A stretch of 41,008 bases of DNA, taken from Flammula alnicola (Eukaryota > Basidiomycota > Agaricomycetes > Agaricales > Strophariaceae). The stretch lies in contig JADNRV010000385.1 in NCBI GenBank assembly GCA_015499995.1, forward strand, positions 1 to 41,008. The letters run 5' to 3'. Made by a program: the position numbers and the translations under genes. The notes beneath the pieces are model-generated. The model saw only the letters and a program-made list of their open reading frames with translations. It was not told where the DNA came from and ran no database searches. Shown here piece by piece: positions 19,453 to 30,748 of the stretch (its first letter is position 1; every line of letters starts with the position of its first letter).

Positions 19453-22400
19453 ACAGTGACATGCAGCTTCGAAGTTCTGTGAGGACTCCGGCTTTGTTCT
19501 GTTCCGCTGCCGGGCCTGCAAAGCCCCATATAGTGAGCGGGGTATGGCTGCGCGTTCTGAGCAAACTTCTGCCCGTGGATTTCCAGTAGGAGATATTTTT
19601 TCTCCACTGCTCTCTCATCTGATTCTCCACCTATTGAAAGAACGGAAAACGGAGACCATGGGATCGGATGATGTCGAAGAACATTTCGAGAAATAATTCC
19701 CATTGGGTTTTAAGGCCACGTGAGGCCACGATATTCAGATTCTTGTCACTTGTGTTGCCTGAGAGCCGGGTGCCCCGTAGGCGGATGGTGAGTTACCTAT
19801 TATTACCTGCATTATTTCTGTGCTCCACAAGGCTCATTTCTCACTCTAATATCCAAGACGCACCTTGAAGATCATATTTGTGTAGATTTTCGGGGCAACG
19901 CCTTCCTGCATGACATGTATCTGCTGACTCACAAGATTCCTGAGCGATGACACTGCAGGGAAGACAGCTGGGATGCCCATATACCAAGATGCTGATGGCT
20001 ACATAAAGAGTGGGAGAAGATGGGCAATTTCGAACCTTTTGCCCCACATTCAAGATGTTGCTCCTCGCTGCTGGACTTCTCGGGATCCTGTCGCTTGCTC
20101 ATGCTGCACCTGAGATACAGCTGGGTAAAACCACGCTAGTCGGGAGAGACATAACCGAGCTCGAGCTAGATTTCTTTGGCGGTATGATCCTTGAATTTTT
20201 CATAGAATTTCGAGACTAATCGTGTTCATCTGTAGGTATTCCTTTCGCCGAACCGCCTCTGGGAAATTTGCGCCTGAGACCTCCAGTTCTGAAAATAACG
20301 CTAGGTGTTGCAACATTCGACGCGAGTAACTTTGGAAAAGGTTGCCTTCAATCCGTGAGTGGATAGAACCTCTTTTGTTGCGGGTCTTCTTACACGATCT
20401 GAAGAGCTCTTCTGTGACGACGTTCTCGGAAGACTGTTTGACCATCAATGTCTATCGACCTTCAGGGTTGCAGTCCAAAGCGAAGCTCCCTGTCGTAAGC
20501 GGCACTATATCTTAGAAACGAGTTCTAACACAGCTGACACACCTGATCCCAGCTGTTCTGGACGTAAGTATTTTTAAAATCGTTCCTCAATGTCTGATTG
20601 ATAACTTGATGCTACACAGTTATGGCGGTGGTTTCGACGGCGGAGAAGCATCTATTTACAATGCGAGTGCTATCGTAGCGCAAAGTGTTGCTCGGGCAAG
20701 TCAAGCCGCTGATCTGGAAATATCCCCAAGCTAAGACTGTTTGCTGAAGGGAACTCCGCTGGTGTATGTTAATTTTAATTATCGTCTGGGCCCACTAGGT
20801 TTCCCTCAAGGCCAGGAAGGTGCCAAAAAGCTTTTCATATAACATTTTTTATAATACTCACATGATAATCTCTCAGCTGACAATCGTGGTGCTTTGAACC
20901 TCGCGCTCAAGGATCAATTGGCAGCGTTGGAATGGGTTCAGGCGAACATCGAGACTTTTGGCGGCGACAAGACCAAGGTAAGCACAGTCAACCACCTTCG
21001 CTATTAAACGATCCAACCGTTCTTAGGTGACTGTATTTGGTGAAAGTGCCGGAGCGATCATGACCGCGGTTCTATTCTTGAACTCGCCTATTGAGAAACT
21101 GGCAAGAGCTGCGGTGCGTAATGCCGAAGGCTAAAATTTATATGTCCTCATTTCTTCTCGCAGATATTTGAGTCGGGATCCGCAGCAAGTGCACTGGAAT
21201 TCAAGGCAGCACGCCGAGAGATTGACTGGCAGAACTTTGTGTCGGGGGTCCCGTCATGTGCATCCTTGGCCACATCTGGGAATACGTTTGAGTGCTTGAG
21301 AAAGGCCAACAGTACAGAAATGTTCTCCGGCGTCATTACGGCACTTGCGGAGGCCCCTGAAGCGTTCGGGTTTGATCCTACGATTGATGGGCCAGGCGGC
21401 CTATTTCCAGATATTGCATCGCGATTGTTGTCGAAAGGTCACTTCGCTCGGTTGCCTTTCATCGCTGGCACGAACTTAGACGAAGGCAAGTGTTTCCCTT
21501 CAAAAAGCAAGATATACACTGTAGTACATAGCACTCACGAATATATACGCAGGTACCATCTTCACATCTACGAATCCGACTGATCTGAGTGTTGCCAGTA
21601 TTCGGGCCAACATCATCGCCAGCTATTCTCCACCTCTCGTATCCGAAGCCGATCTTCAGCAGACTGCCGACAGATTGCTCGAATTATACCCTGATGACCC
21701 CTCTGTTGGATCGCCCTTCAACACTGGCAACCAAACTTTCGGCCTACCCTCCGGCTTCAAACAAGAAGCTGCTCTCCGTTGAGTTGTATTTCTCTATACG
21801 TTCAAGTCTGTAATCGCTAACAATCATCATGTATCACGAAATAGTGGGTGATCTGAGTTTCCAGTCGCAGCGCAGAAGTTGGATACAGACTGCCAGTCGA
21901 GCAGGAGTGAAGACATTTGGCTATCTGTTCACTCAGCCTCAACCAACCAACCCTGCAGCGGAAGGAGGTATGTATACGCATTTACACTATGGTCACCCGT
22001 GTATTTATCCGAGGTCTTAATGTTCTTCCCAACAGTATCTCACGGCTCAGAAGTATTCTTCGTCTACGGCGCCCCTCCTGATACCTCAGTCTCTGCTCTT
22101 CATCTCAGCAGTGTCATGATTGACTATTGGGTCTCATTCGCGACGAGCCTCGATCCCAACGATGGTCTCGGCAATCCTCGTAAGTGGCACATGGTTTGCT
22201 TGAATGTTAGATTGCTCATATCTTTATCCCTATAGGTCCCTTATGGGCTCAATACACCCCCACAAACGAGGTTTGATCTAGCATTTTCTGATTCATATCT
22301 GTCGACTGACTTCGATTTATGTACTATTTAGGTCTTGTTGCAGCTGAATGGTGACAACACTACCCTGATCCCAGACGATTATCGGAAGGAACAAATCGAC

Positions 22401-22545
22401 TTCATCAATTCGGACCCCACTGTCTTCCATCACCGTCGCTCTTTGAAAATAAGGAATTGATGGGTTAGAGATGTGGACCGTGGTTGAAATACCTTTGCGT
22501 ACTGACAGCTGGGACTCCAACTTGCGTCACGAATAGTAAATGAAC
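19453..22545 (+). repeat. Direct duplication, copy B (about 3.1 kb)
   Basis: It matches 14306-17402 over its length. The match ends shortly after AATAGTAAATGAAC in both copies. The hAT-like element lies outside the duplicated unit, in the spacer. Confidence 0.85.
20055..22460 (+). CDS. Secreted type-B carboxylesterase/lipase, copy B
   Basis: Same 14-exon structure as copy A: 20055-20181, 20236-20354, 20405-20494, 20553-20563, 20620-20695, 20750-20819, 20877-20977, 21027-21113, 21164-21485, 21553-21777, 21845-21967, 22036-22179, 22236-22270, 22332-22460; 552 residues. Signal peptide (…LSLAHA), oxyanion loop YGGGF, Ser205 in GESAG, Glu334 in NLDEG and His453 in VSHGSE are all present. Exon 3 has one extra Ser codon relative to copy A. 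Amino-acid changes are scattered and mostly mild (DGGEAS/IYN, IASYSP, SEVFFVYG), and both reading frames are clean, which argues both copies are under constraint or the duplication is young. GC-donor introns lie at 20696-20749 and 21486-21552. Confidence 0.92.
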
Positions 22546-23315
22546 CAACAGTTTTGCGAGAGAAGGATAATCGAGAGATCAAGGAATGTTCCAGTCTGCT
22601 ACAATGTTTGCTCCACTCAATTAAGTAGTACTTCCCTAAATGAGTACTTCTTGGAGGCATTGAGGCCAGGCCACAATTCTAGGATTCGCCAATCAGTAGA
22701 ACTCCGTTTTTGACTGAGCGGGAAGCCATGGGCCTTCTCAGATGCCCAGCTCTGGCGTTTGTGGTAAGAATTCGTTTCGAGTTAGTACAGTAAGTTCCTC
22801 GATTCTTCAAATGGGCGCTAATTTCATATGCGAGTACAATATATGTGTAATTTTGTGTTTATTGTAGAACACCTGAGAATTCGCGGCGCTCTCCACTTTG
22901 CTGGCACTTCGACACCACAACTCTTAGTCGGTTCAGAATCTATGCTTCGATCCTGCAGAGAAAGAGCTGTGCGACCTATGGGTTTAAATCTAAGGCTGCG
23001 CCGGTTCTGTTGAACACATGGACTTCTATTCGATTGCATGTATTCTCTAAGTCCGCAGTGATCCGTTGCGACAATGCTCCTACGATTCATGGACAGGATG
23101 AAATGGTATTTCAGAGAAGCCAACTTGAGCTCTCGGGGCCCAGCACAGTCTTTCGCATAAAAATCATGACCAATGTCATGCTTTCGGCTGTTCGGGGCAC
23201 TCAGGGCATGCACCTTGTGGCTGTCCAGCCTATCATGGGAAAGGCCAAACACACTTCGAACCTTGAAAGCTTGACGGCCTGTGGCATAAACGAGGGAATG
23301 TCCACCCGTGTTTAC
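22546..23315. other. Intergenic region upstream of the RTA1 gene
   Basis: A 179-codon minus-strand open frame (22824-23363) has no recognisable motif and runs over the RTA1 promoter, so I do not call it. Otherwise nothing seen. Confidence 0.4.
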
Positions 23316-23322
23316 TATATAA
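23316..23322 (+). promoter_or_regulatory. TATA box of the RTA1-family gene
   Basis: TATATAA within TTTACTATATAACCAG, 40 bp before the ATG at 23362, implying a very short 5' UTR. Confidence 0.6.
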
Positions 23323-23361
23323 CCAGTCATCACAAAACGTCCATCTCCATCCCTTTCTGTC

Positions 23362-24651
23362 ATGCACCGTCTGTCTGCACTGTTCCTTCTGGTCGAGCTA
23401 ATATCCTACACTGGTGCTGCTCAACAGATAAAGCCTCCTCGTCCTGATCCATTCGTTGACCCTAAGCATGATCCATATAATATTCTCAAGTACATCGCCT
23501 CAGACACTCTGGCGGCCATTGCATTCTGTAAGCTCTCACGAATCTAAAGTATCATTGTCCCCTGGTTTTTTCTGATGTCATAATTCGAAGCGCTCGTCCT
23601 TTTAGTCGCAATTGCACAGACGTGGTTCATGAAAAAATGGGGCGCCAAATGGATGATGTCTATGACGATAGGAGCATATTGTGCATAAACCACTAATACC
23701 TTTTTGACTTTGGGAAGACTAATGCGGAATTCTAGGTTTTGCCTTCGGAATTGGTACCCGCTTTGGGCTGCATATCCATCCACAATCTCTGGGGATCTAT
23801 ATCGTTGGAAACACCTTCGTCGTTCTTTCGGTGAGATATATATGCGCCTTTCGGGTTTTTTACTCACATATTTCTACTATCTAGCCATGTGCCTTCATTG
23901 CTGCAGATTACGTGCTGCTCGGTCGACTCGCCAGACACCTTGATGCGGACAAACATCTTCTCTTTGTGTCTAGTCGGAGGCTCACATTTGCATTTGTGAT
24001 GTCGGATTTGGTGACATTCTTCATCCAGGTCAGCGTCAGCGTCAAATTGTTGGATTCACTATCAATACTGATTCCATGTCTACTATCTAGGCTTCCGGAG
24101 GCGGCCTGTCGGCTTCCGCGGTAAATAATCCACAGATGGCATTAATAGGCGCCCGTGTAAGTCGTTTGACGACTATTCATGGTAGTAGAACCATCTCACA
24201 CCCCTTCAGGTATTCCTTGGTGGTCTTATTGCGCAGTTGCTCTCGTTCGGTGTGTTTTGGTGTCTATACCTGGTCTTCCTCTACCGTGTTCGCAAATACA
24301 ATCCGGAGATCTGGTCAATGGATAAAAGCAAAGCATGGTACAACTCTTGGCTTGCTCTGGCGACCGCATTGTTTATTAGCTGTATCGGGATCTTGGTGTG
24401 TCGCAAAGATCCCTCGTGTATCATGGATCTGAAAGCTAATTCTTATTCTTGCCCTTCAGATTCGATCAGGCTTCAGGGTTGCGGAGTTGTCTCAGGGCTT
24501 CCAAGGCCACCTCGCAACAACTGAGCCTTTTTTTTATGGACTGGACACACTGCCCCTTTTTATTGCTATTGCTGTGTATATCCCTTTCTGGCCAGGACGG
24601 TTCCTCGGAAAGCCCAACGCCCCCGAGGAGATTTTATTGAGGAGCGCTTAG
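23362..24651 (+). CDS. RTA1-family seven-helix membrane protein
   Basis: Seven exons: 23362-23527, 23606-23680, 23736-23830, 23885-24028, 24091-24156, 24210-24395, 24460-24651; 307 residues, phases consistent. The RTA1 (lipid-translocating exporter-like) signature is strong: YVLLGRLARHLDA, FVMSDLVTFFIQASGGG, a Gly-rich GGLIAQLLSFGVFW helix, and the C-terminal RSGFRVAELSQG ... EPFFYGLDTLPL. About seven hydrophobic helices are visible after an N-terminal segment that is signal-like (MHRLSALFLLVELIS). Family members (yeast Rta1, Rsb1) confer resistance to aminocholesterol or export long-chain bases; the substrate here is unknown. A TATA box lies 40 bp upstream. It converges with the NT-C2 gene. 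Confidence 0.9.
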
Positions 24652-25275
24652 ACTGGAAGAAGGGCGCAGGATCGTTCGGACGTTAGAATGGTGTCGTTTA
24701 TAATCAGTATCGTACTACGCATACATGCATTTACCGTTTATAAGTAGTGCGAGGCCCGAAGAAGCTCAGGATTTCGTATTCGCCTGTGGCAGATTTGAGG
24801 GTCAAATTTTAGAAGAAAAAAATCATTCTAAGGCTAATTTTCGATTACAAAACCGCCTCCTCTGGCGTTTTGGTCGAAATACGCCATTCATCAGATCTAT
24901 AAGTGTATGATTATTGCAAACCCCTCGCGTAGGCGACGGAAGCTAGACTAATGTACCAGGATGGAGCAACGGAATATGATACCCTGCGGTATCGGTAAGC
25001 GAACGAAACGAATCAAAGGCGAATAATTATCGTGAAAGTAGTCGTGAAATATGTATATCTAGAGCATGAAGCTGGTATAAGTATCGTGAGTGGAACGAAT
25101 TCAAAATATACAAGACATGGGGCACGAAACCACAAAACAACAAAACAAAGCAAGAAAGTCGAATACGAATGGGAAAGTAGTGTGTCGGTCCTCAGACGAC
25201 GACGACGAAGATGAGGCTATTTTCACACACACAGAGAGAGAAAGGAAATGAATAAATACAAGTAATACATGCAAC
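24652..25275. other. Convergent intergenic region
   Basis: 3' flanks of the RTA1-family (+) and NT-C2 (-) genes. Low-complexity CGACGACGACG near 25194 and CACACACA near 25225. No gene seen. Confidence 0.5.
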
Positions 25276-27258
25276 TCAGCTGCTTTCCCGCGTCGGCGTC
25301 ATGGGTCGAGCATGTCTCCTCCACCATCTACGTACACCATGTCCAGAAGACGACGCATCCTCCTCCACCTGCTTCTGCTGGACGCCAACCACCACCCGCC
25401 CCTCCGGCGCACTCCGCTCCGCTACAACCCCGGTATACGACTCCCCAATCGATAGCGAGCGCGACCCCGCCTCCCTCGAGCGGCTCTTCGGCGACGACTC
25501 GGACGTCGCCGCCGTCGTGTGCACGCTCGCACTGCTGCTGCTCGTGCTATACATCGACTCCGAGCCCGACACCGTCGTGGCCAAACTGCCCTGCCGCTTC
25601 CCTATAGTCGCATTCCGATCGAGGATGACGCCGCTCAGCCCCAGCCCAATGTCCTCCGCCTTGGGCTTCTGACTGGCACCGACCCGCGGCGTGATGCCTG
25701 GGGAGGGCGTGGACGAGGACGGCTCGTAATACGTAAACGGGCTCTCCTCCCTCTTCTCCGTGATCCGCGACGGGTTGAACAGCGCTTCGATGAGCATCTC
25801 CGTCGTCTTCGTCCCGTACGCAAACGGCAGGCGCTGCACGTCAAACGCCACCCCGACCGCCTCCACACCGTCCTCTGCGTGCTCACCATCGTCACCGTTC
25901 TCGCTGTTGGCGTCGCTCTCAGTCTCCGATGGGTGGCTCTTGTCTGAGACTTGGCGCGCGGTTCGGGCGGTCCTGGGAAGTCGGGCTGATTTTGCCGTAC
26001 CCAGAAGGTCGATCTCTAGCTCTTCCTGGTTTTTGTAAGGGCCGTAGATGTCGAGCGGGCGTGGCCGTTTCTTGACAATATCGTTCTCCAGGAAGCCGGC
26101 GATGCCGGTTAGGATCTCACCTTTGGCAAGTGGGGGTGGGATGTAAAGCGTTTCGCCACTAACATATTCCATCTCGATCGTAAGCTAAAACAACAGAAGA
26201 TTAGCAGAAATACAAATGAAAGTTTACGGTCCATTCACCTTGAGCGTGGCATTTGTCTTGCTCTCCTTGAGAAGGTATCGGCGTTCCACGCTTCCCTGGC
26301 CGACATATTCTGCAAGGTTGAGATACACGGCGCCAAGGCGGGGATTTTGCGGCGAGCCTTGAGGATCGCCGGGGATGACACGCTGCATCACGACAAGCTT
26401 GAGCGGGTTGGGTAGGATCTGCGATGTCTCACGATCGATGTCCAGCCTGAGGATGGGGTCCAGCAGATACGACCACACAACGGAATGGTCCTTGAGCTTG
26501 AGGAAAGGCGTCATCCCACGAGCCGGTGTGTTGCTGGCGGGAAATAGAGAAGGAGTGGAGAGGATACCGGGCGTTTCGGTCGATGTCGTGGAAGAGGAGG
26601 GTGCCACGGTGGCCACGGATGAGTTTGAGGACAGTCCAAGAGAGGAGACAGTGCCCCAGTCGGCCGAGAGCTGTTGTGAGCGATCTGTATGTGAAGAGCG
26701 AGAAGAAACTGACGGTGTGCTACTGCGGCTCACAGGCGGCGAGCGGAGGGCGGAAGATCGCCCGCTCCCGCCTACGTGTCCATCCTCCGTGGGCGCTCCT
26801 GGGCTCGGTAGCTCTTGGAAGCGGTCGCTGCCCACGAGCGGCTCGCCTGCGTCCTCGCGCGCTTTTCCCTTATCCGAGAGGGACCTCTTCTCCGAATGGG
26901 CAGCCTTGACCCTGTCCAAAAGACCCTGCTTGTGCACCGACGGCGCTTGAACGCCCTTCAGCTTCCATCGCACCCCAAATTCGCCGCTCACGAATGGAAC
27001 ACTCGATATCTGGTGAATCAGGATCTTGGCGCGAAAGTAGGTGTGGCGTGGCAAGAGGTGGCCGAGGTGGGCACGGAAACCTGGGGTCGTCGGTGAGGTG
27101 ATGTCGCTGATGCTGACGCTGCTGCCATTCCCCGCAAGTGGTTTGTTCAGAAACAGGTGGTGGTGGGTGGGTTTTGGAGACTTCAGCGTGTCTTCCACTG
27201 ATACTAGGACACTGCGAGACCCATTGGACGTTGTAGGATTGTGAGACATGGTGGTCAT
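25276..27258 (-). CDS. NT-C2 (EEIG1/EHBP1-type C2) domain protein
   Basis: Two exons: 27258-26239 and 26184-25276, intron 54 nt; 642 residues starting at ATG 27258. The N-terminal C2-type domain (about residues 72-365) is recognisable from YFRAKILIHQISSVPFVSG, EFGVRWKLKGV, LKDHSVVWSYLLDPILRLDI and LGAVYLNLAEYVG, with the last strands SKTNATLKLTIEMEYVSG spanning the intron. A Ser-rich insert of roughly 120 residues sits inside the domain, as in many fungal members. The C-terminal half is Ser/Thr- and acidic-rich and looks disordered, ending in a basic RRWWRRHARP tail. NT-C2 proteins link membranes to cytoskeleton or trafficking (EHBP1, Sym-3/EEIG1); fungal members are little studied. The role is inferred from the fold only. 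Confidence 0.85.
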
Positions 27259-27854
27259 TTTGGTAGACGTCCCCGGGAGTATAGTGGCACTTGTTAGAAG
27301 GCTTCCACGTAAGTATGTGAACTGATTGTAGAGAGATATTACAACTGTCAGAAGTTGAGTATCAGCGTGAGTAGGATGATGATAGAATATCCGTCCGCGT
27401 CGCCGGTCGTTGGTCAGAATGCTAAGTAAGTAGTCGATAGAATCACCGTCGCACCGAAATATCCACCGTGGTCAGACACGCGGCAGATTATGGGAGAATT
27501 TGGGGGTTATGAGCTGGGAAATGGTAGAACCACATTCCTTGATAGTGGAAGTTGGGAACAAGTGAAAATGGGGCGTTTGTCGATAGTCGTCTCCCCAACA
27601 TACACTCTACCTCCAATTGGGTTCAGGAACAAGGTAGCCTTTTTGCTTGGCGTGTACACTAGCCTTTTTGGTTCCGTACTCTCATCATATCAATGGTGTC
27701 ATGCAGTCCGACATAGGCTTCGAAGCAATTTTATTGTTTTGCTATCCGTGAATTTATCTGAAATTATGAATACCAGAGCTTCCCCGCGAGGGACACCCAC
27801 AGGGCGCTATTCCAGTGAATTCATCTTCCGTTCACGCTTTGTTGAGCGCGACCA
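27259..27854. other. Upstream region of the NT-C2 gene
   Basis: No convincing gene. A 130-codon plus-strand frame (27490-27882) begins with ATG but has no motif and ends over the esterase relic on the other strand. Confidence 0.4.
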
Positions 27855-28285
27855 CACGTGCCACCAGTCAGATCCGAGTTGACGAAATCGATATGTTCTT
27901 CGAGATAATCTTCCGAGTTCCGACATGATGGTGGTGCTGACAGCGTTCAACAAGAGCACGACTTCGTTCTCGGGCGTATTTTAATGCGTCCATAAGGGCC
28001 CTACACAAGGTCGTGCCAGCGATCGATAAAGGGCAACAAGGGGACGAAGAGACCGCCAGGTCCGTCAATTATCGGATTGAACTCAAAAAACTCGGCGCAT
28101 GTATCCGTCCGCACGGACAGGCATGCTTCCTGAATATGGTGCCCTCAGACGGACGCCCGATAGAAAGTTCTGCCAGCTGCAGCGCCGACCTTGAATTCCA
28201 GATGAAAATTATCTGAGATCAACATGTACACCATATAGCGTACCTTCTCGTCCTTGAGGGAAGCCAAGTGATCTCAGACGACACT
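27855..28285 (-). pseudogene. Carboxylesterase relic, inverted relative to the tandem pair
   Basis: Reading the minus strand, short blocks match the intact esterases in the right order but in several frames. They are LGFPQGRE (about 28270-28246), SWQNFLSGV (about 28180-28155), EFNPIIDGPGGLF (about 28083-28045), LPFI ... IAGT (about 28035-28010), PLWTH then a stop, TPENEVVLLLN (about 27998-27955), and EEHIDFVNSDL (about 27903-27868). The segment with the catalytic GESAG is missing, as is everything upstream of YRL. Stops and frameshifts mean it cannot make an esterase. It is more diverged from the two intact genes than they are from each other, so it is an older paralogue. Confidence 0.75.
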
Positions 28286-28741
28286 TAGATTTAATAGAGT
28301 GCCCTACGCTGAGAATATTTCTTTAAATCATCGCAGGTGGGTGAAAGAAAGCACCTACTTATGCGAGCAAAACTATGAGGGCCTAGTATCAGAGAGACGG
28401 ATTAACTACTACTTACCTTATTCCTAGGTTATCCGAAACGACGACAAGGTCCTCGAGGTATTCGATATCTGACAAACAAAAATGAACAGTGGTCAGGCTA
28501 GGCTGGGATCTTGAAGTCCTACGGTCGCCCTTTTTTTAGCTGAGCGCTGAGCCTTGACGCGTAACGCTTGACGCTTGGGATACAACGTTTCACGGCTATT
28601 TCGGTACCGTAGCTTCGCCGTTTTTGTGCTAGGCTGCCCATAGATATGATATAAGTAGATGTGGTCAGAAAGTGAGCGTGAGCAAAAATTCAACCAATCA
28701 CAAATCACACCGACGAGCTTATTCCTCTCCACATAGCATCT

Positions 28742-29009
28742 ATGCCCTGCACCGACGGATGCGTGAACATCGTCTCCGCGCTCTTCGCGTCAGGCCCACA
28801 ACGCCTGAGGACAACTTGGGTTAGATGGCTCTTTGGAGCATATAACGCGTAAGGGCAAACCGGCCGACAGGTTGAGGTTTGAACTGACTGCTGTCTACAA
28901 CAGGTCTCGGACCCTCCTCAAGGACAAAAAATCTAAATTCTTCTACATCTTCATCCTAGGCATGTCGAGCGCGAACGTTACTGTGTCAATGGTTATCCAA
29001 CTTTTTTGA
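28742..29009 (+). CDS. Possible two-exon small protein, unknown
   Basis: ATG at 28742 opens exon 1 (28742-28848); donor GTAAGG and acceptor CAACAG (28903) join it in frame to 28904-29009, giving 70 residues. The second half holds a hydrophobic stretch (FFYIFILGMSSANVTVSM) that could be one membrane segment. The splice sites are good but there is no recognised family, and the sequence could equally be the front of a longer decayed gene: a second possible intron leads to the open frame at 29064-29312. Confidence 0.3.
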
Positions 29010-29291
29010 GAATGAAATCCCAACTTGATATTATAGCACATTGAACAAGATCAACGAGCTACAATGCAACTATTGGTCGTTTTCACACTCGTCTGGTTCA
29101 TCCCAGTCAACAACAACCCCGAGCTGCTCCATCATCCCAATGCTTTTTCGACACCGCGGCATCGCCTGAATTTAGCAGTACGAACCGGCACTCCCATTTC
29201 TGACCGCCGACGCAAAAAATCGAGGACGTCCTCCATGGAAAACCCGAAGCATCGTCACTGCGGAAATGGGTCGAAAGAAATGAAATTTTCG

Positions 29292-30748
29292 TTAGAGAAG
29301 GGAAAAGTATGATTTGGTCTCCTGTTTTCGGGTGGGTATACGAGTGCCAAGGACCGGAAGAAAACGGTTGAACGTTGCGGGTAGTGTCATACGCAAAGTC
29401 TCGACTTTTGGGAACGAGAGTAAAACGTCGACAAGCAGGCGTCCGGCAACAATTGGGTCATGGGAATGGATAAGATAAAGGAACAAATCATTTACTTCCG
29501 AGCCGGCGAGTTGTAAGAGGATATGAAGGAAGTCAATGAGCCCGCAAAATCCATGACATTTTCTCCGGACCAACAGAGAAGGATATTTCTTCTCGATGGG
29601 CAGTAATGATCGTTCTTAAATGTCACTTCTCTGGGATAGACCGACAACGAAGCGTTTTTCGTCCTGGAAACAGGGTCCATAGACCTCAATATTCGGGTAA
29701 GAGTCGATATCATCGAGTGGAAGTGATCGTTAACGACGACGTCGCAGCATCTGATGTCTATATTGCAGTCCGAGGGAAAATCGAGGTGGGCGAGGACTAC
29801 GCTACAGGACGAAGGAGTTCCTGCGAGCTTCATTAATTCGAGGTGCGGAAGCCCGACGGCTGGGATAGGGAGTCCACCCGACACCTTATCTGTAGCTTCC
29901 CGGAAACAGTAACTTAACTCGAGAGATTCGAGTTTCGGCATGCCTTCAAGTATTTGTAGCCATGCCACCGCCGTAAGGATCCCAGGTTCGCGAGAGGCCA
30001 TGTTGTCAAGGAATAAATTCCTTACTGAGAGTGAGGTGAGATTTCCGAAGGAAATGGGTTCAAATTGCCATAGGCAGTCTCGTAGATGGAGTGTTCGAAG
30101 TTGAGGAGCATGCCCACCGAAAAGGGTCCCAGGTAATGCTAAGCCCTCGTCCCCAGGAAACCCGGGAACGAGAGAAAAGGACTGCAAGTCGGACAGTGGT
30201 TGCTGTAAGACTGGCATCAAAGTCTGCCATTGTGAATTGGTGGGTTTAATGGCTAATGAACGGGATCTGTTGATGAGTGGTAAGGCCAGCTTGAAGACGC
30301 GGTCCGCGATATCGGCATCGATTCCAGATGGATAGGCCAGCAATGTAAGAATGGGTCGTGGCTCGTATTCGTGCAATTCTAACCCCCAATCCTTCCAACG
30401 GGGTATCGGTGGAACAACGATGTTAAGAAGGGCAGACCCCGCCCGTGAAATTACTTCCTCTATCCACGGCAAACGATCTCCAAAATCCAAAGAGGCCGCC
30501 CACATCATCGGGAATCCGAGTGCGAACTGCCTCCACTTATGGAACACCTGCGATGTTCTTCGGGTCGTCTTGCTAGGCTGATGCATGTGCTCTATGTCGA
30601 GAGAGGTGTTAAGCATGAATATTCTTGACAAAACGTCATCGTCGAGTGTTGAAATCGGGGCTTGGGAATTGAATAGACGGCGATCCTCTACGGTCGGTAG
30701 ATCAGGAGGAGTGAAGTCGATGTCGTCAAATAGGGGATCGCTGGACAT
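29292..30748 (-). pseudogene. F-box/LRR-like protein with a C-terminal frameshift
   Basis: An intronless frame from ATG 30748 to a stop at 29492 encodes 418 residues. It has an acidic N-terminus, an F-box-like motif (APISTLDDDVLSRIF, about residues 30-44; then V-F-H-K-W-R-Q-F), then irregular leucine-rich repeats (LRTLHLRDCLW, LTSLSVRNLFLDN, LESLELSYC). This is the common Agaricomycete F-box layout, presumed SCF substrate adaptor. Near 29510 the family-like sequence continues in another frame (NDLFLYLIHSHDP ... LLSFPKVETLRM ... FLPVLG) to a stop at 29292, so a 1-nt deletion in the GCCGGCT stretch probably truncated it. No intron resolves the shift. It may still yield a shortened protein. Confidence 0.7.

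Noticed and set aside
22824..23363. 179-codon minus-strand open frame upstream of the RTA1 gene
   Set aside because: No recognisable motif, covers the RTA1 TATA box and promoter, and no introns or neighbours support it.
26375..26950. 191-codon plus-strand open frame
   Set aside because: Antisense to the Ser-rich insert of the NT-C2 gene; composition mirrors the coding strand.
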